A DNA stretch of 6,735 nt from Rickettsiales bacterium (GCA_028289305.1 JANQQO010000064.1:1-6735), one strand, 5' to 3'; positions 1 through 5,465 are shown, counted from the stretch's first letter. Numbers and translations are program-made. The notes: generated by a model from the sequence alone, not told the origin.

Positions 1-1
1 C

Positions 2-226
2 TGGCACCAGCTCGGCATCGCATATGGCCGCAATGGCGATCTCGGCGCCTCCTATCTGGCGCTTGCGGAAAAAGCCGCACTCCAACAGCGCAAGGGAGAT
101 GTCGCGCATTTCACCAACCTCGCCAAAGAGCACATCGCCAAGGATGCGCCCGACGCGGTGCGCCTGGAAGACCTCCGCCGCCTCATGCAAGATAAAAAAC
201 ACCGCCGCACCCAGAAGGACGGGTAA
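2..226 (+). CDS. M48-family metallopeptidase, C-terminal fragment
   Basis: This is the last 74 codons of a gene that begins before the window; the reading frame starts at base 2 and ends with TAA at 224-226. The visible protein has a TPR-like helical stretch (WHQLGIAYGRNGDLGASYLALAEKA), then a second helical stretch rich in Lys, Gln and Ala, and a basic tail ending RRTQKDG. The LGIAYGR..G..GASxLALAEKA pattern is what I recall from the C-terminal TPR region of periplasmic M48 peptidases of the BepA/YfgC type, which degrade or help assemble outer-membrane proteins. The zinc-binding HExxH site would lie upstream and is not visible, so activity cannot be judged. A downstream DsbA-family gene on the same strand fits the usual alphaproteobacterial neighbourhood. 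Family assignment is from recall of the C-terminal pattern only; another TPR protein is possible. Confidence 0.7.
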   Translation, partial: WHQLGIAYGRNGDLGASYLALAEKAALQQRKGDVAHFTNLAKEHIAKDAPDAVRLEDLRRLMQDKKHRRTQKDG

Positions 227-230
227 GCCT

Positions 231-272
231 AGGATCTGGGATCTAGGGTCTAGGATCTAGGGTCTAGGATCT
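231..272. repeat. Heptanucleotide tandem repeat, six units
   Basis: Six contiguous 7-bp units of the form RGGRTCT fill this stretch exactly: AGGATCT, GGGATCT, AGGGTCT, AGGATCT, AGGGTCT, AGGATCT. The last four make a perfect duplicate of the 14-mer AGGGTCTAGGATCT (245-258 and 259-272). The tract begins four bases after the stop codon of the M48-type gene. The units are rich in GATC and CTAG. Two other intergenic spaces in this window also contain 7-bp-period repeats with different unit sequences. Confidence 0.9.
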
Positions 273-297
273 TTAAAGAGAGATACGAAGAATAATT

Positions 298-392
298 ACT
301 CCCCCCTTGCGGGGGAGTCGAAGTCCTGCGTAGCTTCTTGTCCCGCGTAGCTTTAGCGAAGCAGGATAGCGAAGCAGGATTCGGAGGGGGGG
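298..392. repeat. Composite palindromic repeat element with internal direct repeats
   Basis: Several structures are nested here. ACTCCCCC (298-305) and GGGGGAGT (311-318) form an 8-bp stem with a 5-nt loop. CGAAgTCCTGC (319-329) pairs with GCAGGATTCG (374-383) as a 10-bp stem with one bulged base. Inside are two imperfect 17-bp direct repeats (324-340 and 341-357, sharing TCCYGCGTAGCTT) and two perfect 13-bp tandem copies of TAGCGAAGCAGGA (354-366, 367-379). The run of seven G at 386-392 can pair with the C run at 301-306. No protein is encoded. It looks like a dispersed palindromic intergenic element, but other copies cannot be seen from one window. Confidence 0.6.
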
Positions 393-418
393 TCTAAAAG
401 AAAAAAAGACAAAAGAAA

Positions 419-440
419 AGGCCCCCGGTTAAGGGGGCCT
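419..440 (-). terminator. Rho-independent terminator of the 465-1304 gene
   Basis: AGGCCCCC (419-426) and GGGGGCCT (433-440) form a perfect 8-bp GC-rich stem with a 6-nt loop. Read on the minus strand, the stem is followed by a T-rich run (TTTTCTTTTGTCTTTTTTTC, from 418 down to 399). It lies 25 bases beyond the stop codon of the minus-strand gene ending at 465. The plus-strand side lacks a U tract, so it acts in one direction. Confidence 0.9.
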
Positions 441-464
441 GTACGTAGGTAAGAGCACGAACGC

Positions 465-1304
465 TCAACGTTCGTCGTCAGCATCGCCGTGGAGAATATC
501 ACCATAGGATCTCTTCTCTTTACGCCAAGGGCTGTTATCACCCTCATCGTCGTCATCGTCAGGTTCTTCATCGAAAACGCTGACGCCGATGTACTCATCG
601 CCTTCGCCGCCGCCAGCGCCTGTGTCAGACATCAAGACGTCAACGTCAGCGACAGCCGGAGGACTAGAAGCACGCCTGAGCGTCTCCAAGTACTTCCCGA
701 TCCCCCAAGACATGACCGCATGGAGGAATTCATATCCTCCAGGCTTCGCCAGATTCTCCACAAGAAAACTGGCATGCTCGGCAAGCAACGAGAACAACAC
801 TTCATCCTCGTCCGGCCCGTGCAAAACAAGCCGGCAGCTTGTCCCGTTGCAGGTGATGCTAAACGTTTTAGCATCACTGCTTACGGTGAAGGTGCCTAGC
901 TCTATGTCCCCCGCCCGCTTGGCAAGCTGAGAGATCTGCGCGAGCTCGTCCTCCGTGAATACCGGAACGCCACCGGGAGGCTCGGAGTCGAAGACACTGA
1001 CCTGTCTTGGATCAGGATCGTCGCCAAAGGCTTCGTTCATAAACTCTTCGTTCCCAAGGAGAGTCTGAAGCCCTCCTTCCTGCCGAAGTGTCGTTAAGAA
1101 CGATCCCGCCATTTCAAAAGTAGACTCAACCACAATTGTGTCGGTCGGCACATGGATCAGACGGCATCCCGTCCCATCGAAGACGAGGCGATGATCTGCC
1201 TCTTCCCGGCTGAAACTTTCTCTGCCTATGGCCAATGCGTCTCCCGCATCCCGAGCCATGCTCCGGATGCTTCCAATCTGACTCGTACTCAATTCGTCTG
1301 CCAT
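465..1304 (-). CDS. Unrecognised acidic protein with duplicated domain and repeated VSVFDxEP motif
   Basis: A 279-residue protein that I do not recognise. The ATG at 1304 is chosen because AAGGAG lies eight bases upstream of it; the frame is open to an ATG at 1349 but with poorer context. Residues about 9-83 and 122-197 are two copies of one domain. Both start with a helix (IRSMARDAGD / ISQLAKRAGD), followed by a predicted strand region with GTGCRLI (44-50) or GTSCRLV (154-160), and end in a hydrophobic helix. After each copy comes a short motif, VSVFDSEP (102-109) and VSVFDEEP (241-248). The second motif runs into a run of Asp and a charged, low-complexity C-terminus. Cysteines are at 47, 152 and 157. 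There is no signal peptide or membrane segment, so a cytosolic or non-classically exported protein is likely. It is monocistronic, antisense to both flanking genes, with its own promoter candidate and terminator. Confidence 0.85.
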   Translation of the reverse strand: MADELSTSQIGSIRSMARDAGDALAIGRESFSREEADHRLVFDGTGCRLIHVPTDTIVVESTFEMAGSFLTTLRQEGGLQTLLGNEEFMNEAFGDDPDPRQVSVFDSEPPGGVPVFTEDELAQISQLAKRAGDIELGTFTVSSDAKTFSITCNGTSCRLVLHGPDEDEVLFSLLAEHASFLVENLAKPGGYEFLHAVMSWGIGKYLETLRRASSPPAVADVDVLMSDTGAGGGEGDEYIGVSVFDEEPDDDDDEGDNSPWRKEKRSYGDILHGDADDER

Positions 1305-1403
1305 GGTTTTCTCCTTAGTCAAAAACCACTGTAACATGTCCTCACCCACCCACGCGGCGGGGGAAACATGTATATTTATCAGAAATCAACCTGTAATCAC
1401 TTG

Positions 1404-1416
1404 TTCCCAAAGGGAA
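1404..1416. promoter_or_regulatory. Short inverted repeat in the leader of the 465-1304 gene
   Basis: TTCCC (1404-1408) and GGGAA (1412-1416) flank AAA. The 13-bp palindrome lies about 20 bases downstream of the candidate -10 box of the minus-strand gene, inside an apparent 125-nt leader. It could be an operator or a weak hairpin; nothing else supports a regulator. Confidence 0.25.
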
Positions 1417-1437
1417 AAAGTGCACTATTCACCGTAT

Positions 1438-1443
1438 AGTATA
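1438..1443 (-). promoter_or_regulatory. Candidate -10 box of the 465-1304 gene
   Basis: The minus strand reads TATACT here, five of six matches to TATAAT, in an AT-rich stretch upstream of the gene. No good -35 hexamer is present at 16-18 bp; TTCACA lies about 21 bp upstream. If used, transcription would begin near 1431 and leave a leader of roughly 125 nt. Confidence 0.4.
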
Positions 1444-1570
1444 GCACAAAATGCAAAAAAGTAATGTGAAACTTTTATGACAATGGGTATTGTTATATTT
1501 CAGTGGGTTAACCGGATTCAGGGGCTGGAATACAAGGATTTTGGGTGTATAAAAAACCTTCCCCCACCCC

Positions 1571-1684
1571 CGTCATCCTCATGGCAGGATTTTTGCCCTT
1601 AAGCAAAAATCGTGACATGGGGATCCAGACATACAGCAAGGCAGCCTGGATCCCCACCTTCGCTTACGCTCGGTGAGGATGACG
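1571..1684. repeat. Nested inverted-repeat element with three stems
   Basis: Outer arms are CGTCATCCTCA (1571-1581) and TGAGGATGACG (1674-1684), an exact 11-bp match. Inside are two further perfect stems side by side: GATTTTTGC (1588-1596) with GCAAAAATC (1603-1611), and GGGGATCCAG (1619-1628) with CTGGATCCCC (1646-1655). Together they can fold into a three-way-junction cruciform or RNA. The outer and second inner stems resemble the dispersed GGATCCC/GGATGAC palindromes I recall from several proteobacterial genomes. No reading frame is involved. Copy number elsewhere is unknown. Confidence 0.7.
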
Positions 1685-1692
1685 TTCTTTTT

Positions 1693-1755
1693 CTAATCCC
1701 CAATCCCTAACGCCTAATCCCTTACCATTCCCTATTTCTTAACTTCCCTATTCCC
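1693..1755. repeat. Degenerate heptanucleotide repeat tract (CTAATCC-like)
   Basis: Units related to CTAATCC follow each other: CTAATCC (1693-1699), CCAATCC (1700-1706), CTAACGC (1707-1713), CTAATCC (1714-1720). More divergent CTA/TTCCC-containing units follow up to about 1755, with at least one slip in register. The tract starts nine bases after the nested palindrome and ends about 75 bases before the dsbA-like start codon. Confidence 0.7.
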
Positions 1756-1766
1756 TAAGAAATATA

Positions 1767-1796
1767 TTGCACCACCGGCGCGGGCACGGCATTATA
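1767..1796 (+). promoter_or_regulatory. Candidate promoter of the dsbA-like gene
   Basis: TTGCAC (1767-1772) and ATTATA (1791-1796) are separated by 18 bp, and the start codon is 34 bases further on. The hexamers are plausible but not strong. The ribosome site AAAGGAG (1818-1824) lies six bases before the ATG. Confidence 0.35.
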
Positions 1797-1830
1797 GCGC
1801 CCTAAAAACCCCCTACTAAAGGAGCCTCGC

Positions 1831-2592
1831 ATGACATCAGGCAATGAAACCAAGCTGCTATTCGGCGCATTGTTTATCCTCACCATCATCGCCACGGCCG
1901 CACTCACCGCCCTGGTTGCTGGCGGCGGCTCTGGCAGCGTTTCTGATGACAAATTACAAGACGCCATCGCCACCTATATCGGCGAGAATCCTGGTGCCAT
2001 CACCGCAGCGCTTGAAAATGCCCGCGCGGCACAGCAGCAAAAACAGCTCGAAGCGGCGCGGAAAAACATCAAAACCAAGCGTGAGGAAATTGATAACGAT
2101 CCTGCCACGCCCGTGTTTGGCAATCCAGAAGGCGATGTCACCATCGTCGAATTTTTCGATTATAATTGCGGTTATTGCAAGCGCATGGTGCCGGTTATTA
2201 ATGCCCTTCTTGCAGAAGATAAAAATCTGCGCTTCGTGTTTAAAGAATGGCCGATCCTCGGGCCTGCTTCGGTGAAAGCTTCACGCGCAGCCATGGCGGT
2301 ACATCGCCATCATCAGGATAAATATTTTGAATTCCACCAAGCGCTGATGAAAACCGGCGCCCGCCAGGAAGAGAACATCTATGCTGTTGCCACCCAGCTC
2401 GGCATTGATGCCGAACAGCTCAAAACCCAGATGGAAGAAGAGTGGATCAGCGCCCAGCTTGAAAAGCACGGCCAGCTCGCCCAATCCATCGGCATTCGCG
2501 GCACACCGGCCTTCATCGTTAATGGTGAATTGCAGCGTGGTGCCATTGATGTCACCCGCCTCAAACAGCTCATCGCCGCCGCGCGGGGATAA
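1831..2592 (+). CDS. Membrane-anchored periplasmic DsbA-family thiol-disulfide oxidoreductase
   Basis: A 253-residue protein expected to form, break or reshuffle disulfide bonds in periplasmic proteins. Residues 8-30 are a hydrophobic segment that acts as signal anchor or uncleaved signal peptide. Residues 39-88 form a charged, Gln/Ala/Glu-rich helical region before the catalytic domain. The thioredoxin fold begins near residue 94 (PVFGNPEGDVTIVEFFDYNC). It carries the redox motif CGYC (C113-C116) and the cis-proline loop GTPAF with T225-P226, and the helical insert lies between them. Length and layout match Com1/ScsC-like DsbA proteins, in which the N-terminal helix can mediate oligomerisation; whether it does so here is inferred. 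The start is set by AAAGGAG six bases upstream. The M48-type gene on the same strand is its likely ancestral neighbour. Oxidase versus isomerase activity cannot be decided from the sequence. Confidence 0.93.
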   Translation: MTSGNETKLLFGALFILTIIATAALTALVAGGGSGSVSDDKLQDAIATYIGENPGAITAALENARAAQQQKQLEAARKNIKTKREEIDNDPATPVFGNPEGDVTIVEFFDYNCGYCKRMVPVINALLAEDKNLRFVFKEWPILGPASVKASRAAMAVHRHHQDKYFEFHQALMKTGARQEENIYAVATQLGIDAEQLKTQMEEEWISAQLEKHGQLAQSIGIRGTPAFIVNGELQRGAIDVTRLKQLIAAARG

Positions 2593-2662
2593 TAATATCG
2601 TGATTCGTTATTGGTGATTCGTTATTAAAAAACGATTAACCATTAACGATTAACGAATAACC
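2593..2662. repeat. Ten consecutive heptanucleotide units filling the dsbA/radC gap
   Basis: From the base after the dsbA-like stop codon the DNA reads in 7-bp steps: TAATATC, GTGATTC, GTTATTG, GTGATTC, GTTATTA, AAAAACG, ATTAACC, ATTAACG, ATTAACG, AATAACC. It stops three bases before the radC stop codon. The first half holds a direct 13-bp repeat GTGATTCGTTATT (2600-2612, 2614-2626). The second half is roughly its inverse complement: ATTCGTTA (2617-2624) pairs exactly with TAACGAAT (2651-2658). Because the two genes converge here and no ordinary terminator is present, this inverted array may serve as a bidirectional terminator; that role is inferred. Confidence 0.8.
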
Positions 2663-2665
2663 ACC

Positions 2666-3388
2666 TCACAGCAGCCCATTTGATGCGAAGGAATAATGCT
2701 CCTTCGCCCCGATGATCAGATGGTCGTGAATCACCACACCTAAAGGGGTGGCTGCCTGCATAATCTTCTGCGTCATTTGAATATCCGCCTTCGAGGGCGT
2801 AGGGTCCCCACTCGGGTGATTATGCACTAAAATCAGCGCCGAGGCCCCCAGATCCAGCGCGCGCTTCACCACCTCGCGTGGGTAGACCGGCGTATGATCC
2901 ACCGTCCCCTCCTGCTGCAGCTCATCGGCGATCAGCTTATTTTTCTTATCCAAAAAGAAGATGCGGAACTGCTCGGTTTTATTATAGCCCATACTCGCCC
3001 GACAATAATCGAGCAGCGATTTCCACGATTGCAATACCGGCACTTCTTTCACCTCATGCACCAGCAGGCGCAGCGCGGCCTCCTGCACGATTTTTAGCGC
3101 TGCAACCGCGGCTTCCCCCACGCCATCCACACGCTGTAATTCCTCTGGGCTAGCGCTAATCACCCGCGCGAGCGAACCAAATTCTGCAAGCAGCGTCTTC
3201 GCTAGCGGCTTAGTATCGCGCCTGGAATAGGCCGCAAACAGCAGCATCTCCAACACTTCATATTCCGGCAGGCTCTCGCCCTTGCCCTTCAGCAGCCGCT
3301 CGCGCAAGCGCTTGCGATGCCCCATATGGTGCGGCGTGGCCTCTGCCACCTTCTCCTGCTGTTCTATATTCTTTACTGTCGCGGTCAT
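2666..3388 (-). CDS. radC: RadC family JAB-domain protein
   Basis: A 240-residue protein of normal length for RadC. After a polar N-terminus comes the N-terminal helical domain with GHRKRLRERLL (23-33) and a helix-hairpin-helix (RVDGVGEAAVAALK, 86-99). The C-terminal JAB/MPN metal-binding domain (about 115-240) carries the signature LVHNHPSGDPTPSKAD (187-202). The expected zinc ligands H189, H191 and D202 are intact. RadC was named for DNA repair, but its biochemical role is unsettled; the domain resembles metal-dependent proteases and deaminase-like enzymes. ATG at 3388 is preferred, with AAGGGA just upstream; the frame is also open to a GTG at 3418. radC lies downstream of two paralogous orphan genes and of map on the same strand, and converges with the dsbA-like gene. 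Confidence 0.95.
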   Translation of the reverse strand: MTATVKNIEQQEKVAEATPHHMGHRKRLRERLLKGKGESLPEYEVLEMLLFAAYSRRDTKPLAKTLLAEFGSLARVISASPEELQRVDGVGEAAVAALKIVQEAALRLLVHEVKEVPVLQSWKSLLDYCRASMGYNKTEQFRIFFLDKKNKLIADELQQEGTVDHTPVYPREVVKRALDLGASALILVHNHPSGDPTPSKADIQMTQKIMQAATPLGVVIHDHLIIGAKEHYSFASNGLL

Positions 3389-3426
3389 CCGTCCCTTATG
3401 CGCCTTTTGCGTAAGCACCCCTGCAG

Positions 3427-3460
3427 ACTATACTGATCTTATGGCAAAACACCAGTGTTT
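3427..3460 (-). promoter_or_regulatory. Possible radC promoter and adjacent 14-bp palindrome
   Basis: In the 138-bp space before radC the minus strand has TATAGT (3432-3427), about 40 bases upstream of the ATG, without a convincing -35 hexamer. Just upstream lies AAACAC (3447-3452), CA, GTGTTT (3455-3460), a perfect 6-bp inverted repeat with a 2-bp centre. This has the form of an operator for a dimeric regulator. It suggests radC can be transcribed separately from the genes upstream; support is weak. Confidence 0.3.
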
Positions 3461-3526
3461 CCGGCGCCCCGCTTTTGAGCACCGGCCTCACACATCACAC
3501 CACAATAATAGAAAATACGGGCAGCC

Positions 3527-4456
3527 CTACCGCAAGCGCGAAGCCTCTTTATCCTCCAACTCATCCGTTTTTTCCTCCACATAGCGCCGCATTTTTTCTT
3601 TCCCAGCCTCAGTAATAAGTCTGGACGTTACCCGTTCTATCAAGCTTGGATGCATTGCCAGCGCAGGCCTCCCTCTAACATGACTTCTCATCCCAATATA
3701 ATTCTCTTCTACAAATTCCTGTGCTTCGGCCCGTGCGTCTTCCTCTGGTCTTTCTGAATTCATAAACTCTTGGGTCTTTTCATCCACAAGCGCTTCCTGC
3801 AATTCTTTCATCCTCTCATTTGTGCTTCTGCGCCCCCAACCAATTTCTTCCAACATCATCGCCGTCACCCAGCCCGCTGGAAGCTTCGGTGGTTTTTCCT
3901 GTTTTTTCTCAAATCCACAAAATGCAATGCCCCGATCGGTGGCACGTAGCACGTTCTTACCTGAATGTTTTTGATGAGAAAAATAATACGTTGCAACCAG
4001 TCCCGCATCATGTGGTTTTAGACCACGTATTTCAGCCAATTCTACAATAAGTGCACGCGCCTTCTCAAGGCGACCACCAGGCCCTTGAGACACTCGTGAA
4101 ACTCGATAGTTAGCGTTTATATAACTAATATGGTGCACACCATTAATAGAGGTTCTTTTTTCATCAAACCCAGGGAAAGAGATATCCAACCCCTCCGCCA
4201 ATTTTTTCATGAGGTATTCCCTGCCCTTCGGCGTGACTACCATGCTTAGTGCTGAATCATAGCTCCTATCTCTATAAAAATACGCATCCGCCTGCTTCTC
4301 CGGAGCAACACGCCCCACCATGCTTTGATCCTTGCCATCCGTAACAAGCTCATCACGCAGCTCCTTAATCATCCCGCGCAAATGCGCGGGCATCATGCCC
4401 CATTCGCGCGCCAGCACGTAATCCTTAATATGCCCTTCAGGTAGTTTATTAGCCAT
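3527..4456 (-). CDS. Unrecognised modular protein, tandem paralog 2 (helix-turn-helix-like)
   Basis: A 309-residue protein of no family I recognise, paralogous to the gene immediately upstream (4485-5399). The start ATG follows AAGGA eight bases upstream. Three modules can be seen. Module 1 (about 5-87) has a helix-turn-helix-like segment (LAREWGMMPAHLRGMIKEL) and ends in SMVVTPKGREYLMKKL. Module 2 (about 128-182) ends in NVLRATDRGIAFCGF. Module 3 (about 192-280) begins LPAGWVTAMMLEEIGW, like module 1's LPEGHIKDYVLAREWG, and ends in ALAMHPSLIERV. A basic/acidic helical tail closes the protein. The pattern resembles winged-helix units, so nucleic-acid binding is a reasonable guess but not shown. 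No signal peptide or membrane segment is present. It probably shares a transcript with its paralog, 28 bases away. radC follows 138 bases downstream. Confidence 0.85.
   Translation of the reverse strand: MANKLPEGHIKDYVLAREWGMMPAHLRGMIKELRDELVTDGKDQSMVGRVAPEKQADAYFYRDRSYDSALSMVVTPKGREYLMKKLAEGLDISFPGFDEKRTSINGVHHISYINANYRVSRVSQGPGGRLEKARALIVELAEIRGLKPHDAGLVATYYFSHQKHSGKNVLRATDRGIAFCGFEKKQEKPPKLPAGWVTAMMLEEIGWGRRSTNERMKELQEALVDEKTQEFMNSERPEEDARAEAQEFVEENYIGMRSHVRGRPALAMHPSLIERVTSRLITEAGKEKMRRYVEEKTDELEDKEASRLR
4361..4443. repeat. Nearly identical 5' segment, copy in paralog 2
   Basis: This 83-bp stretch matches 5304-5386 at 80 positions, and the match extends with a few more changes to 4345. 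It encodes residues about 5-32 of paralog 2. Only one of the three differences is synonymous; the other two together change one residue (Val versus Asp). Confidence 0.9.
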
Positions 4457-4484
4457 TTGTTTTTCCTTAAAATAAATAAAACCG

Positions 4485-5399
4485 CTACCACCGCCCCAAC
4501 GAAGGCACTTCCTTTACCAACTCAAGTATCTTACTCTGGATATACTTCCTCAAATCCTCTTTCGTTACCTTAGACCGTGAGGATTTCACCTCTCCTATCA
4601 AACTCGGATAGATGGCTAATGTTGCCTGCCCCCTTGCTGGAGAGCGCATCCCAACACAATGCTCCTCTACATATTGCTCGGCACTTATCCGTGCTTTCTC
4701 TTCGGGAGCACCTAATGCCATAATCCTTTCAGTATGCGTCTCTATAAGCGCCTCCCGTAACTCCCCCATTCTCCTCTTAACACCCTTATGGTCCCAGTTA
4801 AACACTCCCGCCAACATCTTTGCCGTCACCCAACCTTTAGGAAGTTCAGGAGGTTTTTCTTGCTTCTTCTCAAATCCACAAAACGCAATGCCCCGCTCCG
4901 TAGGACGCAATACCATTCCATCATTATGTTCTTGATAGCAAAAATAACTCTCCGCCACTCTCTCTACGCCTTCCTCATCGAAACCCAATCTTTGCGCCAG
5001 TGCTTCAATAAGCTTTCTTGCATTGCTAAGACGCGTATTTAAAACTTGTGCTCCGGCTCCATAGCTATACGTTACCTTATAGATTTCCCATAACTCCCTA
5101 ATGAGATACGCATTTACCTCCTCTTCCTGAGAGGGAATATCCAATCCTTCTGCCAATTTCTCCATCAGATACCCCCTACCCTCCGGTGTGACCACCATAC
5201 TTTTTGCCCCACGATAACTTTTATCCTCGTAAAAATACCGATTTGCATATATGGATGTGCTTGGCATCTCAGGCAAAAAATCCTTCACAAGCTCCTTACG
5301 CAACTCCTTAATCATCCCGCGCAAATGCGCCGGCATCATGCCCCATTCGCGCGCCAGATCGTAATCCTTAATATGCCCTTCAGGTAATGGTTTAGCCAT
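4485..5399 (-). CDS. Unrecognised modular protein, tandem paralog 1 (helix-turn-helix-like)
   Basis: A 304-residue protein paralogous to the next gene downstream; 34 of the first 38 residues are identical, and a central block RGIAFCGFEKKQEKPP is also shared exactly. The modular plan is the same. Module 1 (about 5-83) has LAREWGMMPAHLRGMIKEL and SMVVTPEGRGYLMEKL. Module 2 (about 124-175) has ARKLIEALAQRLGF and GMVLRPTERGIAF. Module 3 (about 186-272) has GWVTAKMLAGVFNWDHKGVK followed by RRMGELREAL, a clear helix-turn-helix-like pattern, and then LAIYPSLIGEV. The C-terminus is lysine-rich and helical. ATG at 5399 follows GAGGG seven bases upstream. It is first in a likely two-gene unit downstream of map. 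Function is unknown; a winged-helix regulator or DNA-binding structural protein is the most reasonable guess. Confidence 0.85.
   Translation of the reverse strand: MAKPLPEGHIKDYDLAREWGMMPAHLRGMIKELRKELVKDFLPEMPSTSIYANRYFYEDKSYRGAKSMVVTPEGRGYLMEKLAEGLDIPSQEEEVNAYLIRELWEIYKVTYSYGAGAQVLNTRLSNARKLIEALAQRLGFDEEGVERVAESYFCYQEHNDGMVLRPTERGIAFCGFEKKQEKPPELPKGWVTAKMLAGVFNWDHKGVKRRMGELREALIETHTERIMALGAPEEKARISAEQYVEEHCVGMRSPARGQATLAIYPSLIGEVKSSRSKVTKEDLRKYIQSKILELVKEVPSLGRW
5304..5386. repeat. Nearly identical 5' segment, copy in paralog 1
   Basis: Partner of 4361-4443, with 80 of 83 bases identical and no indel. It covers codons about 5-32 of paralog 1, including the N-terminal helix-turn-helix-like segment. 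Confidence 0.9.
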
Positions 5400-5436
5400 T
5401 GTTTTCCCTCGCGTAAATGCGCGTTACTCTTGTTCC

Positions 5437-5442
5437 AGAATA
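5437..5442 (-). promoter_or_regulatory. Possible -10 box for the paralog pair
   Basis: The minus strand reads TATTCT, 37 bases upstream of the paralog 1 start codon and downstream of the map terminator candidate. No clear -35 hexamer is visible. It is the best promoter candidate in the 96-bp gap. Confidence 0.25.
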
Positions 5443-5465
5443 GCAGAAAAAGCTTAAGAAAAGGT

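Larger units (their letters stand above)
1305..1830. other. 526-bp intergenic region without genes
   Basis: The region starts with the leader and promoter area of the minus-strand gene (about 1305-1480). An AT-rich stretch to about 1570 follows, in which I see only the 8-bp palindrome GGTTAACC (1506-1513). Then come a nested palindromic element (1571-1684), a degenerate heptamer tract (1693-1755) and the short promoter and RBS zone of the dsbA-like gene. No open frame with a ribosome site and family signal was found on either strand. Confidence 0.7.

Noticed and set aside
489..930. Two plus-strand open frames opposite the 465-1304 gene
   Set aside because: They overlap a minus-strand gene that has a ribosome site, a terminator and an internal protein repeat. 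The products have no family pattern.
1305..1349. Upstream in-frame start adding 15 residues to the duplicated-domain protein
   Set aside because: The extension would run across the strong AAGGAG site that serves the ATG at 1304, and the first domain copy begins only after that ATG.
298..1684. Terminal inverted repeats of one transposon around the 465-1304 gene
   Set aside because: The left and right palindromic elements do not share sequence, no transposase is present and no target-site duplication was seen.
3389..3418. GTG start adding 10 residues to RadC
   Set aside because: No properly spaced ribosome site; the ATG at 3388 has AAGGGA upstream and gives the usual family length.
3282..3584. 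Plus-strand open frame across the radC upstream region
   Set aside because: It overlaps radC and the end of paralog 2, has low-complexity His/Arg content and no ribosome site.
3527..5399. Toxin-antitoxin or defence gene pair
   Set aside because: The two genes are paralogs of equal length with no toxin, nuclease, ATPase or membrane motif, so the pair does not have the form of a toxin-antitoxin or defence module.
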